Part shown: positions 17,408 to 26,713 of the stretch, piece after piece
Layout of the letters: every line of letters begins with the position of its first letter
How positions within the stretch are numbered: the stretch's first letter is position 1
Origin: CBDFGT01 sp965247225
Lineage (GTDB): Bacteria > Pseudomonadota > Alphaproteobacteria > Rhizobiales > Rhizobiaceae
Length of the DNA: 64,000 nt
Reading direction: 5' to 3'
Assembly: GCA_965247225.1 (NCBI GenBank)
Contig: CBDFGT010000014.1
Coordinates: forward strand, 1-64,000
Translations under genes and position numbers: made by a program
The notes under the pieces: model-generated
Told to the model about the DNA's origin: nothing
Seen by the model: only the letters and a program-made list of their open reading frames with translations
Database searches by the model: none

Positions 17408-20146
17408 TCAGCGGCCAACAATATCCTCTTCGGTTGGCACAAGAATTTCCCGTTTGCCTGCATGGTTTGGACGGCTGATGACACCTTCCTTTTCCATGCG
17501 TTCAATCAGCGAGGCTGCGCGGTTATAACCAATGCCCAGACGTCTTTGCACATAAGAGGTTGACGCCTTGCCATCACGCAGGACAACTGCCACGGCCTGG
17601 TCATAAGGATCATCTGACTCTTCCAGATTGGACGTTCCGGCTGGCCCCTTGCCATTGCCGCCGCCATCACCCTCATCCTCGTCGTCGGCTGTAATGGCAT
17701 CAAGATATTGCGGTGTGCCCTGTGTTTTCAGATAGGCAACCACTTCCTCCACCTCCACATCGGAAACAAACGGGCCGTGAACGCGCTGGATACGACCGCC
17801 ACCGGCCATGTACAGCATATCGCCCATGCCCAGAAGCTGCTCGGCACCCTGCTCGCCCAGAATGGTGCGACTGTCGATTTTCGATGTCACCTGGAAGGAA
17901 ATACGGGTCGGGAAATTGGCCTTGATCGTACCCGTGATCACGTCCACAGACGGACGCTGCGTGGCCATGATCACATGGATACCGGCTGCACGCGCCATCT
18001 GCGCCAGGCGCTGCACGGCGCCTTCGATTTCCTTGCCGGCCACCATCATCAAATCGGCCATTTCATCGATGATCACCACAATATAGGGGATCGGTTGCAG
18101 ATCGAATTCTTCCGTCTCATAAATCGCTTCGCCGGTATGGCGATCAAACCCGGTCTGCACCGTGCGGCTCATGGCTTCACCCCTGGCCATGGCCTGCTCG
18201 ACACGGGCGTTGAAGCCGTCAATATTGCGCACGCCGATCTTGGACATTTTCTTGTAGCGCTCTTCCATTTCGCGCACGGTCCATTTCAGCGCCACAACGG
18301 CCTTTTTAGGATCGGTCACAACCGGCGACAAAAGATGCGGGATACCATCATAGACCGACAGTTCCAGCATTTTGGGATCGATCATGATCAGGCGGCATTG
18401 CTCGGGCGTCATGCGATAGAGAAGCGAAAGGATCATCGTGTTGATGGCAACCGATTTACCAGAACCGGTGGTTCCGGCGACCAGAAGATGCGGCATCTTG
18501 GCAATATCGGTAATAACCGATTCGCCACCAATGGTTTTGCCCAGCGCCATGGCAAGCTTCGCCTTGCTGTTTATGAAATCCGGGCTGGCAATCAGTTCAC
18601 GCAGATAAACGGTTTCACGCCGCTGGTTCGGCAATTCAATCCCGATCGCATTGCGACCTGGAACTACGGCAACGCGGGCTGCAATGGCGCTCATGGAGCG
18701 GGCAATATCATCTGCCAGACCTATCACACGCGATGACTTGATCCCGGGCGCTGGCTCCAGTTCGTAAAGCGTGACCACCGGACCCGGACGGACATGAATA
18801 ATCTCGCCCTTGACGCCAAAATCTTCCAGCACGCCTTCCAGCATGCGCGCATTCTGTTCGAGAGCATCGGCAGACAGGGTGGCATCCCGCACAACATTCT
18901 TCGGCTCCGCCAGCAATTCCACAGCAGGCAGTTCAAATCCATGCTTGTTCTGCAACATGGCGCGGGCCTCGCGCTGGATGCTCTGGGCAATCTGCGGCTT
19001 TGCTTCCGGTATCGAAATGCGGGCCGTGGCAGGCATCCCGGAGGGAACAGGCACCCTGGAAGCCACAGGCCCGGCATCCAGGTCATCCATCCCGGTATCA
19101 TCCGGCAAAAGCCCTTCAGGAAGCCTGTCTCGCCGGTCAAAAGCAGGAAAGTCGTCCAGCCCTGCCTCAAAATCATCGTCCCCGTCATCCGCAAAGATCG
19201 GCGGTGCCGGGACAACCCGTCGCGAGGGGGCAACGGCTGGCACCGGCACATCAAGCGAAGGTTCGGTTCGCACAAGCGGTGCTGCAGACACGGCAGGCTC
19301 GGCCCTTGGCCGGGAAGGTGCATTCAGCGGCGCAAACTCGTCATCGTTAAAATCATAGGGCTCTTCAAAACCACGCTCCATTGTTCTGCGTGCTGGCAGT
19401 CCAGCCAGACGCCGCATGCGTGCCTGCGTGGAATACAAGGCGTGGGTGGCAGCGCCGATGAAATGCGTGGCAAAGCCGTCTTCGTCATCATCCATTTCCG
19501 CTTTCGGCAATGGCTTGACCTTGCCCAGCGTGACCGGCTGGCCTTGTGGCTGTTCAACCACTTCCGGCGGATGACGCACAATCAGCCCGCAGGAAAAGGC
19601 CAGAAGCCACAGCGCAGGCACAGCAATGACACCGCCAATGATCAGCGCCGTCATTCCTGTGGGATAGGAGCCGAAAAACAGGGCCGGGAACTTCAAGATC
19701 ATATCACCGAACACACCGCCAACACCGTTGGGTATGGGCCATGTCACCGGCGCCGGTGTACAGCTCAAAACTGCGGATGCGAGAATAGACCCGCCAAGCC
19801 ATGCACCGGCCCGCTGGACAATGCGGTTGATATTGCGGTTGAAAATCAGTGCAATGCCAAGCGCCAGCACCGGAAGCAGCGCAATAACGCTGGCAAGGCC
19901 GAAAAACTGCATGGCAATGTCAGCAAAAGCCGCTCCCGCAAAGCCCATCGCATTGGTCGGCTCATTGGCAGTTCCGTTGGAATAGCTCGGATCAGAAATA
20001 TTCCAGGTTGCCAGCGCCACAAGCGCCAGCACCAGCAAAGCCAGAATCGAAAGTCCGGCAAGCGACAGGATCTGCCGCCAGACAAACGTTGAAAATGCCA
20101 ACCGGGTATTTCTGCGGTCCAGCATTGCCGATGTGCTTCGTGTCAT
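17408..20146 (-). CDS. ftsK: DNA translocase FtsK
   Basis: A 912-residue divisome protein that pumps DNA at the septum and activates XerCD at dif. An N-terminal domain with about four membrane helices is followed by a variable acidic and proline-rich linker. The RecA-like motor has Walker A AGTTGSGKSVAIN and Walker B YIVVIIDEMADLMM. The C-terminal gamma winged-helix domain (YDQAVAVVLRDGKASTSYVQ) reads KOPS sites. I prefer ATG at 20146 to a TTG at 20203. A CtrA-type site lies about 100 bases upstream. Confidence 0.95.
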   Translation of the reverse strand: MTRSTSAMLDRRNTRLAFSTFVWRQILSLAGLSILALLVLALVALATWNISDPSYSNGTANEPTNAMGFAGAAFADIAMQFFGLASVIALLPVLALGIALIFNRNINRIVQRAGAWLGGSILASAVLSCTPAPVTWPIPNGVGGVFGDMILKFPALFFGSYPTGMTALIIGGVIAVPALWLLAFSCGLIVRHPPEVVEQPQGQPVTLGKVKPLPKAEMDDDEDGFATHFIGAATHALYSTQARMRRLAGLPARRTMERGFEEPYDFNDDEFAPLNAPSRPRAEPAVSAAPLVRTEPSLDVPVPAVAPSRRVVPAPPIFADDGDDDFEAGLDDFPAFDRRDRLPEGLLPDDTGMDDLDAGPVASRVPVPSGMPATARISIPEAKPQIAQSIQREARAMLQNKHGFELPAVELLAEPKNVVRDATLSADALEQNARMLEGVLEDFGVKGEIIHVRPGPVVTLYELEPAPGIKSSRVIGLADDIARSMSAIAARVAVVPGRNAIGIELPNQRRETVYLRELIASPDFINSKAKLAMALGKTIGGESVITDIAKMPHLLVAGTTGSGKSVAINTMILSLLYRMTPEQCRLIMIDPKMLELSVYDGIPHLLSPVVTDPKKAVVALKWTVREMEERYKKMSKIGVRNIDGFNARVEQAMARGEAMSRTVQTGFDRHTGEAIYETEEFDLQPIPYIVVIIDEMADLMMVAGKEIEGAVQRLAQMARAAGIHVIMATQRPSVDVITGTIKANFPTRISFQVTSKIDSRTILGEQGAEQLLGMGDMLYMAGGGRIQRVHGPFVSDVEVEEVVAYLKTQGTPQYLDAITADDEDEGDGGGNGKGPAGTSNLEESDDPYDQAVAVVLRDGKASTSYVQRRLGIGYNRAASLIERMEKEGVISRPNHAGKREILVPTEEDIVGR

Positions 20147-20241
20147 ATTGCCATACTGCCTGAAGAGTTGTTGCGTCAGTACACAGGCAAACCTTGCGGT
20201 CAAATCACCTGCGCATTGCTTTCACTCTAAAGGGCGGGAGG

Positions 20242-20257
20242 TTAATGCCGCATTAAC
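20242..20257. promoter_or_regulatory. CtrA-type binding site upstream of ftsK
   Basis: TTAA-N7-TTAAC is present with an exact match to the alphaproteobacterial CtrA consensus. The flanks make it part of a perfect palindrome (GGTTAAT, five bases, ATTAACC). It sits about 96 bases before the ftsK ATG. CtrA control of cell-division genes is well established in Caulobacter and Rhizobiales. Confidence 0.55.
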
Positions 20258-20389
20258 CATGGACATGAAGTCACAGTTTCCCGCAGAATTTTGCATCCCG
20301 GGCAAAAATCATATCCGGGGACAGACTGGGCCGACAGCGAAGGAAAAATCTTGCCTGTTGACCGGCAAGCCATTGATATAAAATAAAAT

Positions 20390-20410
20390 GGCCCGGATAT
20401 GATCCGGGCC
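20390..20410 (-). terminator. Intrinsic terminator after amtB
   Basis: A perfect 9-base stem (GGCCCGGAT / ATCCGGGCC) with a 3-base loop lies 29 bases past the amtB stop. Read on the minus strand, it is followed by a T-rich stretch. Confidence 0.8.
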
Positions 20411-20438
20411 AAAATGGTTTTGAAAACACGGGGACGTA

Positions 20439-21857
20439 TCAGTTGTAGGCGCGTTCGCCATGATCGACGAGATCGAGGCCCTCACGTTCAGCGTTTTCAG
20501 GATGACGCAGACCGATCGTTGCCTTGACGATGTAGATCGCAATCAGTGAAACGATACCGGACCACAGAACCGTTGTCACAACGCCCCAGAGCTGGCTGGT
20601 CATCTGGCCGGCAAAGCTGTACGGGACTGTACCTGCAGGATCTGTCGAATAGTCGACCACGCCCATGCCGCCAAGGCTGACATTGACAAAAATACCTGTC
20701 AGCAACGCGCCGAGGATACCGCCAACACCGTGCACGCCGAAGACATCGAGCGCGTCGTCGTAACCAAGCTTCGACTTGAGTGTTGTCGAGGCAAAGAAGC
20801 ATACAACACCTGCAATCAGGCCGATGACGATGGCACCGCCGACACCGACAAAGCCGCAGCCGGGAGTAATCGCAACCAGACCGGAAATCGCACCGGATGC
20901 GCCGCCGAGAAGGGAGGCATGACCACGGAAGATGCGTTCGGCAACGGGCCAGGCAACAGCGGCAGCCATGGTAGCCAGCATTGTTGTCATCAGGGCCTGT
21001 GCAGCGTAGCCATTGGCTTCAAGGTTTGAACCCGCATTGAAGCCGAACCATCCAACCCAAAGCATCATGGCGCCGACATAGGTCAGGACCAGATTGTGCG
21101 GTGCGAAGTTTTCCTTGCCGAAGCCGACGCGCTTGCCGCCGACAATCGCGACCACGAGACCGGCAATACCGGCATTGATGTGAACAACCGTACCACCGGC
21201 AAAGTCGATCGCGCCCTTTCCGAACAGAAATCCGCTTGGGGCTGCATAGGCCGATGGACCACCCCAGAACCAGACCATGTGAGCAACCGGAATGTAGGAG
21301 AACATGAACCAGATGATAATGAACATCATGATGGCCGAGAACTTGATGCGTTCAGCACATGCACCGATGATCAGCGCGGGTGTAATGGCCGCAAAGGTCA
21401 ACTGGAACATGGCAAATGTCAGTTCCGGGATAACCACGCCCTTGGAGAAGGTTTCAACCACGGAGCTTGGCGAAATCCCCGCGAACATGACCTTTGAGAA
21501 TGTGCCGATGAAAGGCGACAGGGCCGTTGCGCTGGCTTCGTCTGCCGCACCGGTAAAGGCCAGGCTGTAGCCGAAGAGCACCCAGAGAATGCCGACAACC
21601 GAGCTGCCGAACAAAACCTGCATCAGGATAGACAGCACGTTCTTGGATCGTACGAGACCGCCATAGAAAAGGCCGAGACCCGGAACCATCATCATGGTAA
21701 CAAGAATGGTGGCAACGAGCATCCAGGTCGTATCACCCTTGTCAGGTGTTGGTGCAGCGGCTGCGGCTTCCTGGGCAAAGGCAATGACAGGTGCCATAAC
21801 AGCGGCAGCCGTCAGGCCTGCACGTGCCGCAAGTGTTGAAAGTTTGTATGAAAACAT
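20439..21857 (-). CDS. amtB: Ammonium transporter AmtB
   Basis: A 472-residue Amt/MEP/Rh channel of the inner membrane. A cleavable signal (ending near AFAQE) is followed by eleven expected membrane helices. VPGLGLFYGGLVRSKN and LSFADG-like segments, here IDFAGGTVVHINAGIAGLV with the pore His, identify the family. The start at 21857 is preferred because AGGGAG lies nine bases upstream. It is cotranscribed with glnK, whose product plugs the channel when nitrogen is plentiful. A stem-loop terminator follows. Confidence 0.96.
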   Translation of the reverse strand: MFSYKLSTLAARAGLTAAAVMAPVIAFAQEAAAAAPTPDKGDTTWMLVATILVTMMMVPGLGLFYGGLVRSKNVLSILMQVLFGSSVVGILWVLFGYSLAFTGAADEASATALSPFIGTFSKVMFAGISPSSVVETFSKGVVIPELTFAMFQLTFAAITPALIIGACAERIKFSAIMMFIIIWFMFSYIPVAHMVWFWGGPSAYAAPSGFLFGKGAIDFAGGTVVHINAGIAGLVVAIVGGKRVGFGKENFAPHNLVLTYVGAMMLWVGWFGFNAGSNLEANGYAAQALMTTMLATMAAAVAWPVAERIFRGHASLLGGASGAISGLVAITPGCGFVGVGGAIVIGLIAGVVCFFASTTLKSKLGYDDALDVFGVHGVGGILGALLTGIFVNVSLGGMGVVDYSTDPAGTVPYSFAGQMTSQLWGVVTTVLWSGIVSLIAIYIVKATIGLRHPENAEREGLDLVDHGERAYN

Positions 21858-21885
21858 AGTCTTGAACTCCCTGACCTCTGGCTGC

Positions 21886-22224
21886 TTACAGCGCTTCGGA
21901 ATCGGTTTCGCCGGTGCGGATGCGCACAGCATGATCAATCGAATAGACAAAAATCTTGCCGTCGCCGATCTGTCCGGTTTTTGCGGCAGAGGCTATGGCT
22001 TCGACAGCCTTGTCTGCTATCTCCGTTGCCACGGCAACTTCGATTTTCAGTTTTGGCAGGAAGCTTACGGCATATTCCGTACCGCGATAGATTTCGGTGT
22101 GCCCCTTCTGACGTCCGTAGCCCTTGACCTCGGTGACAGTCAGGCCCTGGATGCCGACAGCGGTGAGGGCTTCGCGAACCTCATCGAGCTTGAACGGCTT
22201 GATAATGGCCATTACAATTTTCAT
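21886..22224 (-). CDS. glnK: Nitrogen regulatory PII protein GlnK
   Basis: A 112-residue PII protein. It begins MKIVMAIIKPFKLDEVREAL. The T-loop holds GRQKGHTEIYRGTEY with Tyr51, the residue that is uridylylated by GlnD. The C-terminal signature is GDGKIFV. It senses ATP/ADP and 2-oxoglutarate and gates AmtB. It lies 28 bases upstream of amtB in one operon with a sigma-54-like promoter. Confidence 0.96.
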   Translation of the reverse strand: MKIVMAIIKPFKLDEVREALTAVGIQGLTVTEVKGYGRQKGHTEIYRGTEYAVSFLPKLKIEVAVATEIADKAVEAIASAAKTGQIGDGKIFVYSIDHAVRIRTGETDSEAL

Positions 22225-22311
22225 CTGGTTTCTAATCCTTGTCTTTGCCCCCCTTAGGGCCGCCTCTCCATGCCGCGCGAATGTGATTTCCACTGCGACC
22301 ATCCTTCTCTA

Positions 22312-22327
22312 TACAAGGGTCGTGCCA
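22312..22327 (-). promoter_or_regulatory. Sigma-54-like promoter for glnK-amtB
   Basis: On the minus strand TGGCACG-N4-TTGTA matches the -24/-12 consensus TGGCACG-N4-TTGCA except for one base in the -12 element. It lies about 88 bases before glnK. A GCACCA half site (22333-22338) just upstream resembles half of an NtrC box. Nitrogen control of this operon is expected from the family. Confidence 0.55.
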
Positions 22328-22450
22328 GATTCGCACCAGACAAGTAAGCAATTGATAAATATAGGCTTTATTTCATAAAGCCAGAAAATGGGCAATCCTT
22401 CAGACGCAATGAGGCTAAATATTAGGCAATTTTAAAAATATGCATATAAA

Positions 22451-23329
22451 TTATGCATTTGCCTTTTTCCGAATCAATCCTTCTTGTGCAACAGACGCTA
22501 TCAATTCACCAGATCTGGCAAAAAGGCTGCCGCGGGTCATCCCGCGGCCTCCAAAGGCAGTTGGACTGTCCTGCACATAGAGCAACCAGTCGTCCAGTTT
22601 GAACGGCCGGTGAAACCACATGGCATGGTCCAGGCTTGCAACCTGAAGCGTCCGGTCAAACACGGATGTGCCATGCGCATAAAGGGATGTATCCAGAAGC
22701 GTCATGTCGGAAAGATAGGCCAGAATAACGGTCTGAAGCTGGCGGTCATCAGGTACAGGGGCCGTTGTTCGCACCCAGACATTCTGCACCGGTTCAAGGT
22801 TTGAACGGGAAAAAAAATCCTGCGGCGCGGTCGGGCGGATTTCGATGGGCCTTTCACGTTCCCAATAACGCCGGACAGGTTCCGGCGCATGTGCCAGATA
22901 CTGGTCGCGCAACTGCGCTTCGTTCATCAGCGCCTCCGGCATGGGCAGTTCCGGCATGGCGATCTGGTGCGCAAACCCCTCCTCATCATCCTGAAAAGAC
23001 GCAGACATTGCAAAAATCGCCTTTCGGTGCTGCGTGGCGACCACGCGCCGCGTGGAAAATGTCGTTCCGTCGCGCAACCGTTCAACCGCATAGTCTACCG
23101 GCGTGGAAGGATCGCCGGGACGCATGAAATAGGCATGCAGGGAATGGACAGGGCGGGTTGCGGCCACAGATCGCTGCGCCGCCACCAAAGCCTGCGCGAT
23201 CACCTGCCCGCCAAAAATCCGCTGCCAGCCGATTTGCGGACTCTCGCCCTGGTAGTGATCTTCGCCCAGCATTTTCAGGTCGAGGGTCTGGATCAGTTGG
23301 TCAATGGCAGTCCGGGCGGGGCGCGACAT
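22451..23329 (-). CDS. tesB: Acyl-CoA thioesterase II (TesB)
   Basis: A 292-residue double-hotdog thioesterase that hydrolyses medium- and long-chain acyl-CoA. Motifs include YQGESPQIGWQRIFGGQVIAQAL near the N-terminus, VHSLHAYFMRPGD, and SLDHAMWFHRPF with the catalytic Asp in the C-terminal half. The ATG at 23329 (MSRPARTAIDQL) is chosen over upstream starts because the family begins there and GGAG precedes it. It is divergent from the ubiquinone hydroxylase gene across a short promoter region with a palindrome. Confidence 0.93.
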   Translation of the reverse strand: MSRPARTAIDQLIQTLDLKMLGEDHYQGESPQIGWQRIFGGQVIAQALVAAQRSVAATRPVHSLHAYFMRPGDPSTPVDYAVERLRDGTTFSTRRVVATQHRKAIFAMSASFQDDEEGFAHQIAMPELPMPEALMNEAQLRDQYLAHAPEPVRRYWERERPIEIRPTAPQDFFSRSNLEPVQNVWVRTTAPVPDDRQLQTVILAYLSDMTLLDTSLYAHGTSVFDRTLQVASLDHAMWFHRPFKLDDWLLYVQDSPTAFGGRGMTRGSLFARSGELIASVAQEGLIRKKANA

Positions 23330-23367
23330 TATTGGCAGTCTCCGGCAATAGGAAAAAAATGATTCTA

Positions 23368-23386
23368 ACTCTATATAGAGTATAAT
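23368..23386. promoter_or_regulatory. Palindromic operator overlapping a -10 box between tesB and the hydroxylase gene
   Basis: ACTCTATATAGAGT (23368-23381) is a perfect 14-base palindrome. A consensus -10 hexamer TATAAT (23381-23386) follows at once in the direction of the hydroxylase gene. A protein bound at the palindrome would block that promoter and possibly the divergent tesB promoter. Confidence 0.4.
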
Positions 23387-23428
23387 CACGTGGGTAGAAT
23401 TGTGTTTTCAGACAGCAGGAGTGTCACA

Positions 23429-24643
23429 ATGGCAGATATTCTGATTGCAGGGGGCGGCTATGTCGGTTTGTCACTGGCACTTGCTCTCAGGCAGGCGAGC
23501 CCGCATCTGGATGTTATGGTTGTGGATGCCGCCCCGGAAAATGCCTGGAAACGCGAGGAGCGCGCCTCGGCCATTGCGGCGGCCGCCTCCAACATGCTGG
23601 ATGCCCTGGGCGTTTGGCAACACATTCTTGCAGACGCCGAACCGATCAACAGGATGATTGTTACCGATTCGCGAACCTCTGATCCGGTGCGCCCTGTCTT
23701 CCTGACATTTGACGGAGAGGTTCAGGACGGTCAACCTTTTGCCCACATGGTCCCCAACAAGACCCTGGTTTCCGCACTCACGGCTGCCTGTGTGACATCT
23801 GGCGTGACACTCCGTCATGCCCTGAAAGTGACCGGATTTCAGGAAAAACCGGGTCACATGCAGGTCAGCCTGTCCGACGGAGAAACGGTTCAGGCGAAGC
23901 TTCTGGTTGCCTGTGATGGTGCCCGATCAAAACTGCGGGACAGGGCAGGCATCAAGACCGTGCACTTTGACTATGACCAGTCCGGCATTGTGACAACCGT
24001 CGAGCATGAACGCCCGCATAACGGCATCGCAGAAGAACATTTCATGCCGTCGGGGCCTTTTGCCATTCTGCCATTAAAGGGCAACCGCTCCTCGCTGGTC
24101 TGGACAGAGCGCACGGCTGCTGCCAATCGCCTGGTGGCTTCGGATGATCTGGTTTTCGAGGACGAACTGGAACGTCGCTTCGGCCACAAGCTTGGCACGC
24201 TCAGGATCATCGGCGCACGCAAGGCCTTCCCGCTGGGCCTGACATTGGCGCGCGCCTTTATAGCCCCGCGCTTTGCCCTTGCAGGCGACGCGGCCCACGG
24301 CATTCATCCCATTTCCGGCCAGGGCCTGAACCTTGGTTTCAAGGATGCCGCAGCCCTTGCCGAAACCATTGTCGAGGCCGACCGTCTCGGTCTCGATATC
24401 GGGTCTCTCACGGTTCTTGAACGCTACCAGACCTGGCGACGGTTCGATACATTCCGCATGGGTGTTACCACTGATGTTCTCAACCGGCTGTTTTCCAATG
24501 ACATTACACCGTTGCGCATTGCCCGGGATTTGGGTCTGGGACTTGTAGATCGCCTGCCGAAACTGAAATCCTTCTTCATTGGTCAGGCTGCAGGCACAAC
24601 AGGCGAAACGCATCCAAGGCTTTTGACCGGAAATGCCATTTGA
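23429..24643 (+). CDS. UbiH/Coq6-family FAD monooxygenase for ubiquinone synthesis
   Basis: A 404-residue flavin hydroxylase. The dinucleotide fold is ILIAGGGYVGLSLALAL, the DG motif is LLVACDGARSKLR, and the second FAD motif is ALAGDAAHGIHPISGQGLNLG. Together these define the UbiH/UbiF/UbiI family, which hydroxylates the ubiquinone ring. Alphaproteobacteria use UbiL- or UbiM-type members with varied positional specificity, so I leave the symbol open. The start at 23429 follows CAGGAG at seven bases. Confidence 0.88.
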   Translation: MADILIAGGGYVGLSLALALRQASPHLDVMVVDAAPENAWKREERASAIAAAASNMLDALGVWQHILADAEPINRMIVTDSRTSDPVRPVFLTFDGEVQDGQPFAHMVPNKTLVSALTAACVTSGVTLRHALKVTGFQEKPGHMQVSLSDGETVQAKLLVACDGARSKLRDRAGIKTVHFDYDQSGIVTTVEHERPHNGIAEEHFMPSGPFAILPLKGNRSSLVWTERTAAANRLVASDDLVFEDELERRFGHKLGTLRIIGARKAFPLGLTLARAFIAPRFALAGDAAHGIHPISGQGLNLGFKDAAALAETIVEADRLGLDIGSLTVLERYQTWRRFDTFRMGVTTDVLNRLFSNDITPLRIARDLGLGLVDRLPKLKSFFIGQAAGTTGETHPRLLTGNAI

Positions 24644-24654
24644 ACGGCAAAATA

Positions 24655-24843
24655 TCAGTCTTCGATTTTCCGGGCCTCAGACACCAGCATGATGGGAATG
24701 CCATCACGCACGGGATAGGCCAGCTTTGCCTTTTCCGACACAAGCTCATTGGCCTCGCGCAAGAAAGTCAGACGCCCCTTGGTTAATGGACAAACCAGCA
24801 ATTCCAGCATTTTGGGGTCAATTGTACTGGTTTTGAGATCCAT
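24655..24843 (-). CDS. Trm112/YcaR-family small zinc-ribbon-like protein
   Basis: A 62-residue protein containing MLELLVCPLTKGRLTF and YPVRDGIPIMLVSEAR, the two blocks of the Trm112 family. Eukaryotic and archaeal members activate methyltransferases; the bacterial role is poorly known. It sits 30 bases downstream of the LON-domain gene. A TTG at 24852 would add three residues and is a possible alternative start. It is convergent with the ubiquinone hydroxylase gene. Confidence 0.85.
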   Translation of the reverse strand: MDLKTSTIDPKMLELLVCPLTKGRLTFLREANELVSEKAKLAYPVRDGIPIMLVSEARKIED

Positions 24844-24873
24844 AGTCTGCAATCCGTGTGCCAGAGATCGTGT

Positions 24874-25563
24874 TTATTGAAGGATATGGTCGGAATCACC
24901 AAATTCCCGCGCCAGCGCAATTTCCGTTATGGCAACCAGCGTTTCTGCCCGCGTCTTCAGGTCCGGCGCTTCCAGCAGCGCCTGTTTTTCCGCAGGACCA
25001 TAGGGCGACATCATGGCCATGGAATTGACCAGCGTTGCATTGCTGGCCCGTTCCACGCTTTCCCAGTCAGCTTCGAGCGTATTGGCATCGAGATAGGCCC
25101 TGAAAGCCGACAGAAGTGCCTTGCGGTCAACGAGGGCTTCATCATCGCTTGCTGTCAGATCCATGGCAAAAGGCGCAATACGGCATTGTCGCCAGGGTGT
25201 CGTCGTCTCCAGCTCCTCCAGCACGCGAAACCGGCATATCCCTGTCAATGTGGTGATATAGCGCCCGTCTCCCGTTTCAGTCATCGATGTAATACGACCG
25301 ACGCACCCGACCTTGCAAAGCCCGGGGCGGGCATTGCTGCCCTGGCCCGCAATCCCTGTCTCTTCCTCCCGGAATCCCGGCTGTATAATGCCAATCAGAC
25401 GTTGACTGGCAAGGGCCGCATCAAACATGGCCAGATAGCGTGGTTCAAAAATATTCAGCGGCAATTGCGCACCGGGCAGGAGCAGGGCCCCGCTCAGCGG
25501 AAAAACAGGAATGACCTGGGGCAGATCACCAGCCGTCAAATAATGTGTGTTTCCCACTTTCAT
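24874..25563 (-). CDS. LON substrate-binding-domain protein (no protease domain)
   Basis: A 229-residue protein made of the Lon N-terminal (PUA-like) domain alone: VIPVFPLSGALLLPGAQLPLNIFEPRY near the start and GCVGRITSMTETGDGRY further on. No ATPase or protease part follows, as is normal for this family. Its role is unknown. The ATG at 25563 has AGGAAAA upstream. In Rhizobiales it typically lies between a thioredoxin-like gene and a Trm112-type gene, as here. Confidence 0.88.
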   Translation of the reverse strand: MKVGNTHYLTAGDLPQVIPVFPLSGALLLPGAQLPLNIFEPRYLAMFDAALASQRLIGIIQPGFREEETGIAGQGSNARPGLCKVGCVGRITSMTETGDGRYITTLTGICRFRVLEELETTTPWRQCRIAPFAMDLTASDDEALVDRKALLSAFRAYLDANTLEADWESVERASNATLVNSMAMMSPYGPAEKQALLEAPDLKTRAETLVAITEIALAREFGDSDHILQ

Positions 25564-25690
25564 GGTCTGTTTTCCTGTCCTCCGGCGGTGGAATTCTTGA
25601 ACCCAAAGGGCCGGACCTGCGCGCATCCATCATGCGCTCTTCCAGTCAATGTGGAACAAACGCCGCGAATCTCAAGCCCATGCTTCAATT

Positions 25691-26662
25691 TCACGAAAAC
25701 AGGATAGACGAAAGCTTGCGCCGCGCACTGAGCGTCGCAGGATCTTTCGGACCCCAGACTTCAAAGAAAGCCAGAAGTTCACGCCGCGCACCATCATCAT
25801 CGAAGGTCCGGTCTTTCTTCATGATGGCCAGCAGATGATCAGCAGCAGCATCGCGCTCACCCTGAACATTAAGGATCTTGGCAAGCTTCACCCGCGCCGC
25901 ATGGTGATCAGGATTGGCAGCAAGCTCGCGCTCCAGCGCTTGCGGATCACCCAGCTTGCGCGCCTCGTCAATCTGGTCGAGTTTTTTCAGCAGGGCCATA
26001 ATCGCCGCATCCTTGGCCGCAGTTTCACTGACATTTTCCAGAAGTCCGCGCGCCTGCTCGTTCTGCCCGGCCAGCATCATGGTTTCAGCCAGACCTGCCA
26101 GTGCTCCGGCATTGTCCGGATCTGCCTGCAGAACCGCAATAAAAAGGTCGGCAGCAGCAGCCACGTCCTTGTGTTCCAGCAGGGCTTTCGCTTCGGAAAG
26201 CACCGCCTCGATCTCTTCCCTGGCCGTATCGACGGGCGGTCCGGCAATCTTGTCAATAAACTGCCGGATCTGGCTTTCCGGCACAGCCCCCATGAAACCG
26301 TCGACCGGACGACCATTGACGAAAGCCACAACGGCCGGAATGGACTGAATGCCCAGTTGTCCGGGAATTGACGGATGGTCATCAATATTCAGCTTCACCA
26401 GCTTGACCCGGCCATTCTCGCCGTTAACAACCCGTTCGATCAGCGGCTGGAGTTGCTTGCAGGGGCCACACCACGGAGCCCAGAAGTCCACCAGAACCGG
26501 CTGCAACCGTGATTCTTCCAGAACATCGCGCGCAAAACCCGCCGTTGTCGTATCCTTGATGAGCGCACCGCCCGAAGCCGGGGCCGCAGACGCGGAATAG
26601 GACGCCGATGCAGACATTTGCCCGCTGGCAGAACCTCTATAGGGGTTGTTGGCATCACTCAT
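25691..26662 (-). CDS. ybbN: Thioredoxin-TPR co-chaperone of the YbbN/CnoX type
   Basis: A 323-residue protein. A low-complexity start rich in Ser and Ala precedes a thioredoxin domain with DFWAPWCGPCKQLQPL, so the CxxC pair is intact. The C-terminal half is helical with TPR-like repeats (AAADLFIAVLQADPDNAGALAGLAE). YbbN/CnoX proteins protect and deliver clients to chaperones under stress. It is followed by the LON-domain and Trm112 genes on the same strand and preceded by the deacylase gene 51 bases upstream. Confidence 0.9.
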   Translation of the reverse strand: MSDANNPYRGSASGQMSASASYSASAAPASGGALIKDTTTAGFARDVLEESRLQPVLVDFWAPWCGPCKQLQPLIERVVNGENGRVKLVKLNIDDHPSIPGQLGIQSIPAVVAFVNGRPVDGFMGAVPESQIRQFIDKIAGPPVDTAREEIEAVLSEAKALLEHKDVAAAADLFIAVLQADPDNAGALAGLAETMMLAGQNEQARGLLENVSETAAKDAAIMALLKKLDQIDEARKLGDPQALERELAANPDHHAARVKLAKILNVQGERDAAADHLLAIMKKDRTFDDDGARRELLAFFEVWGPKDPATLSARRKLSSILFS

Positions 26663-26713
26663 GATCATTCCTCGATTGTTCCTTCGGTGCCGCTTCGTGA
26701 CACCGGTTTCCCG

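Noticed and set aside
18794..20092. 432-codon open frame on the plus strand opposite ftsK
   Set aside because: Antisense shadow of ftsK; highly basic composition and no domain.
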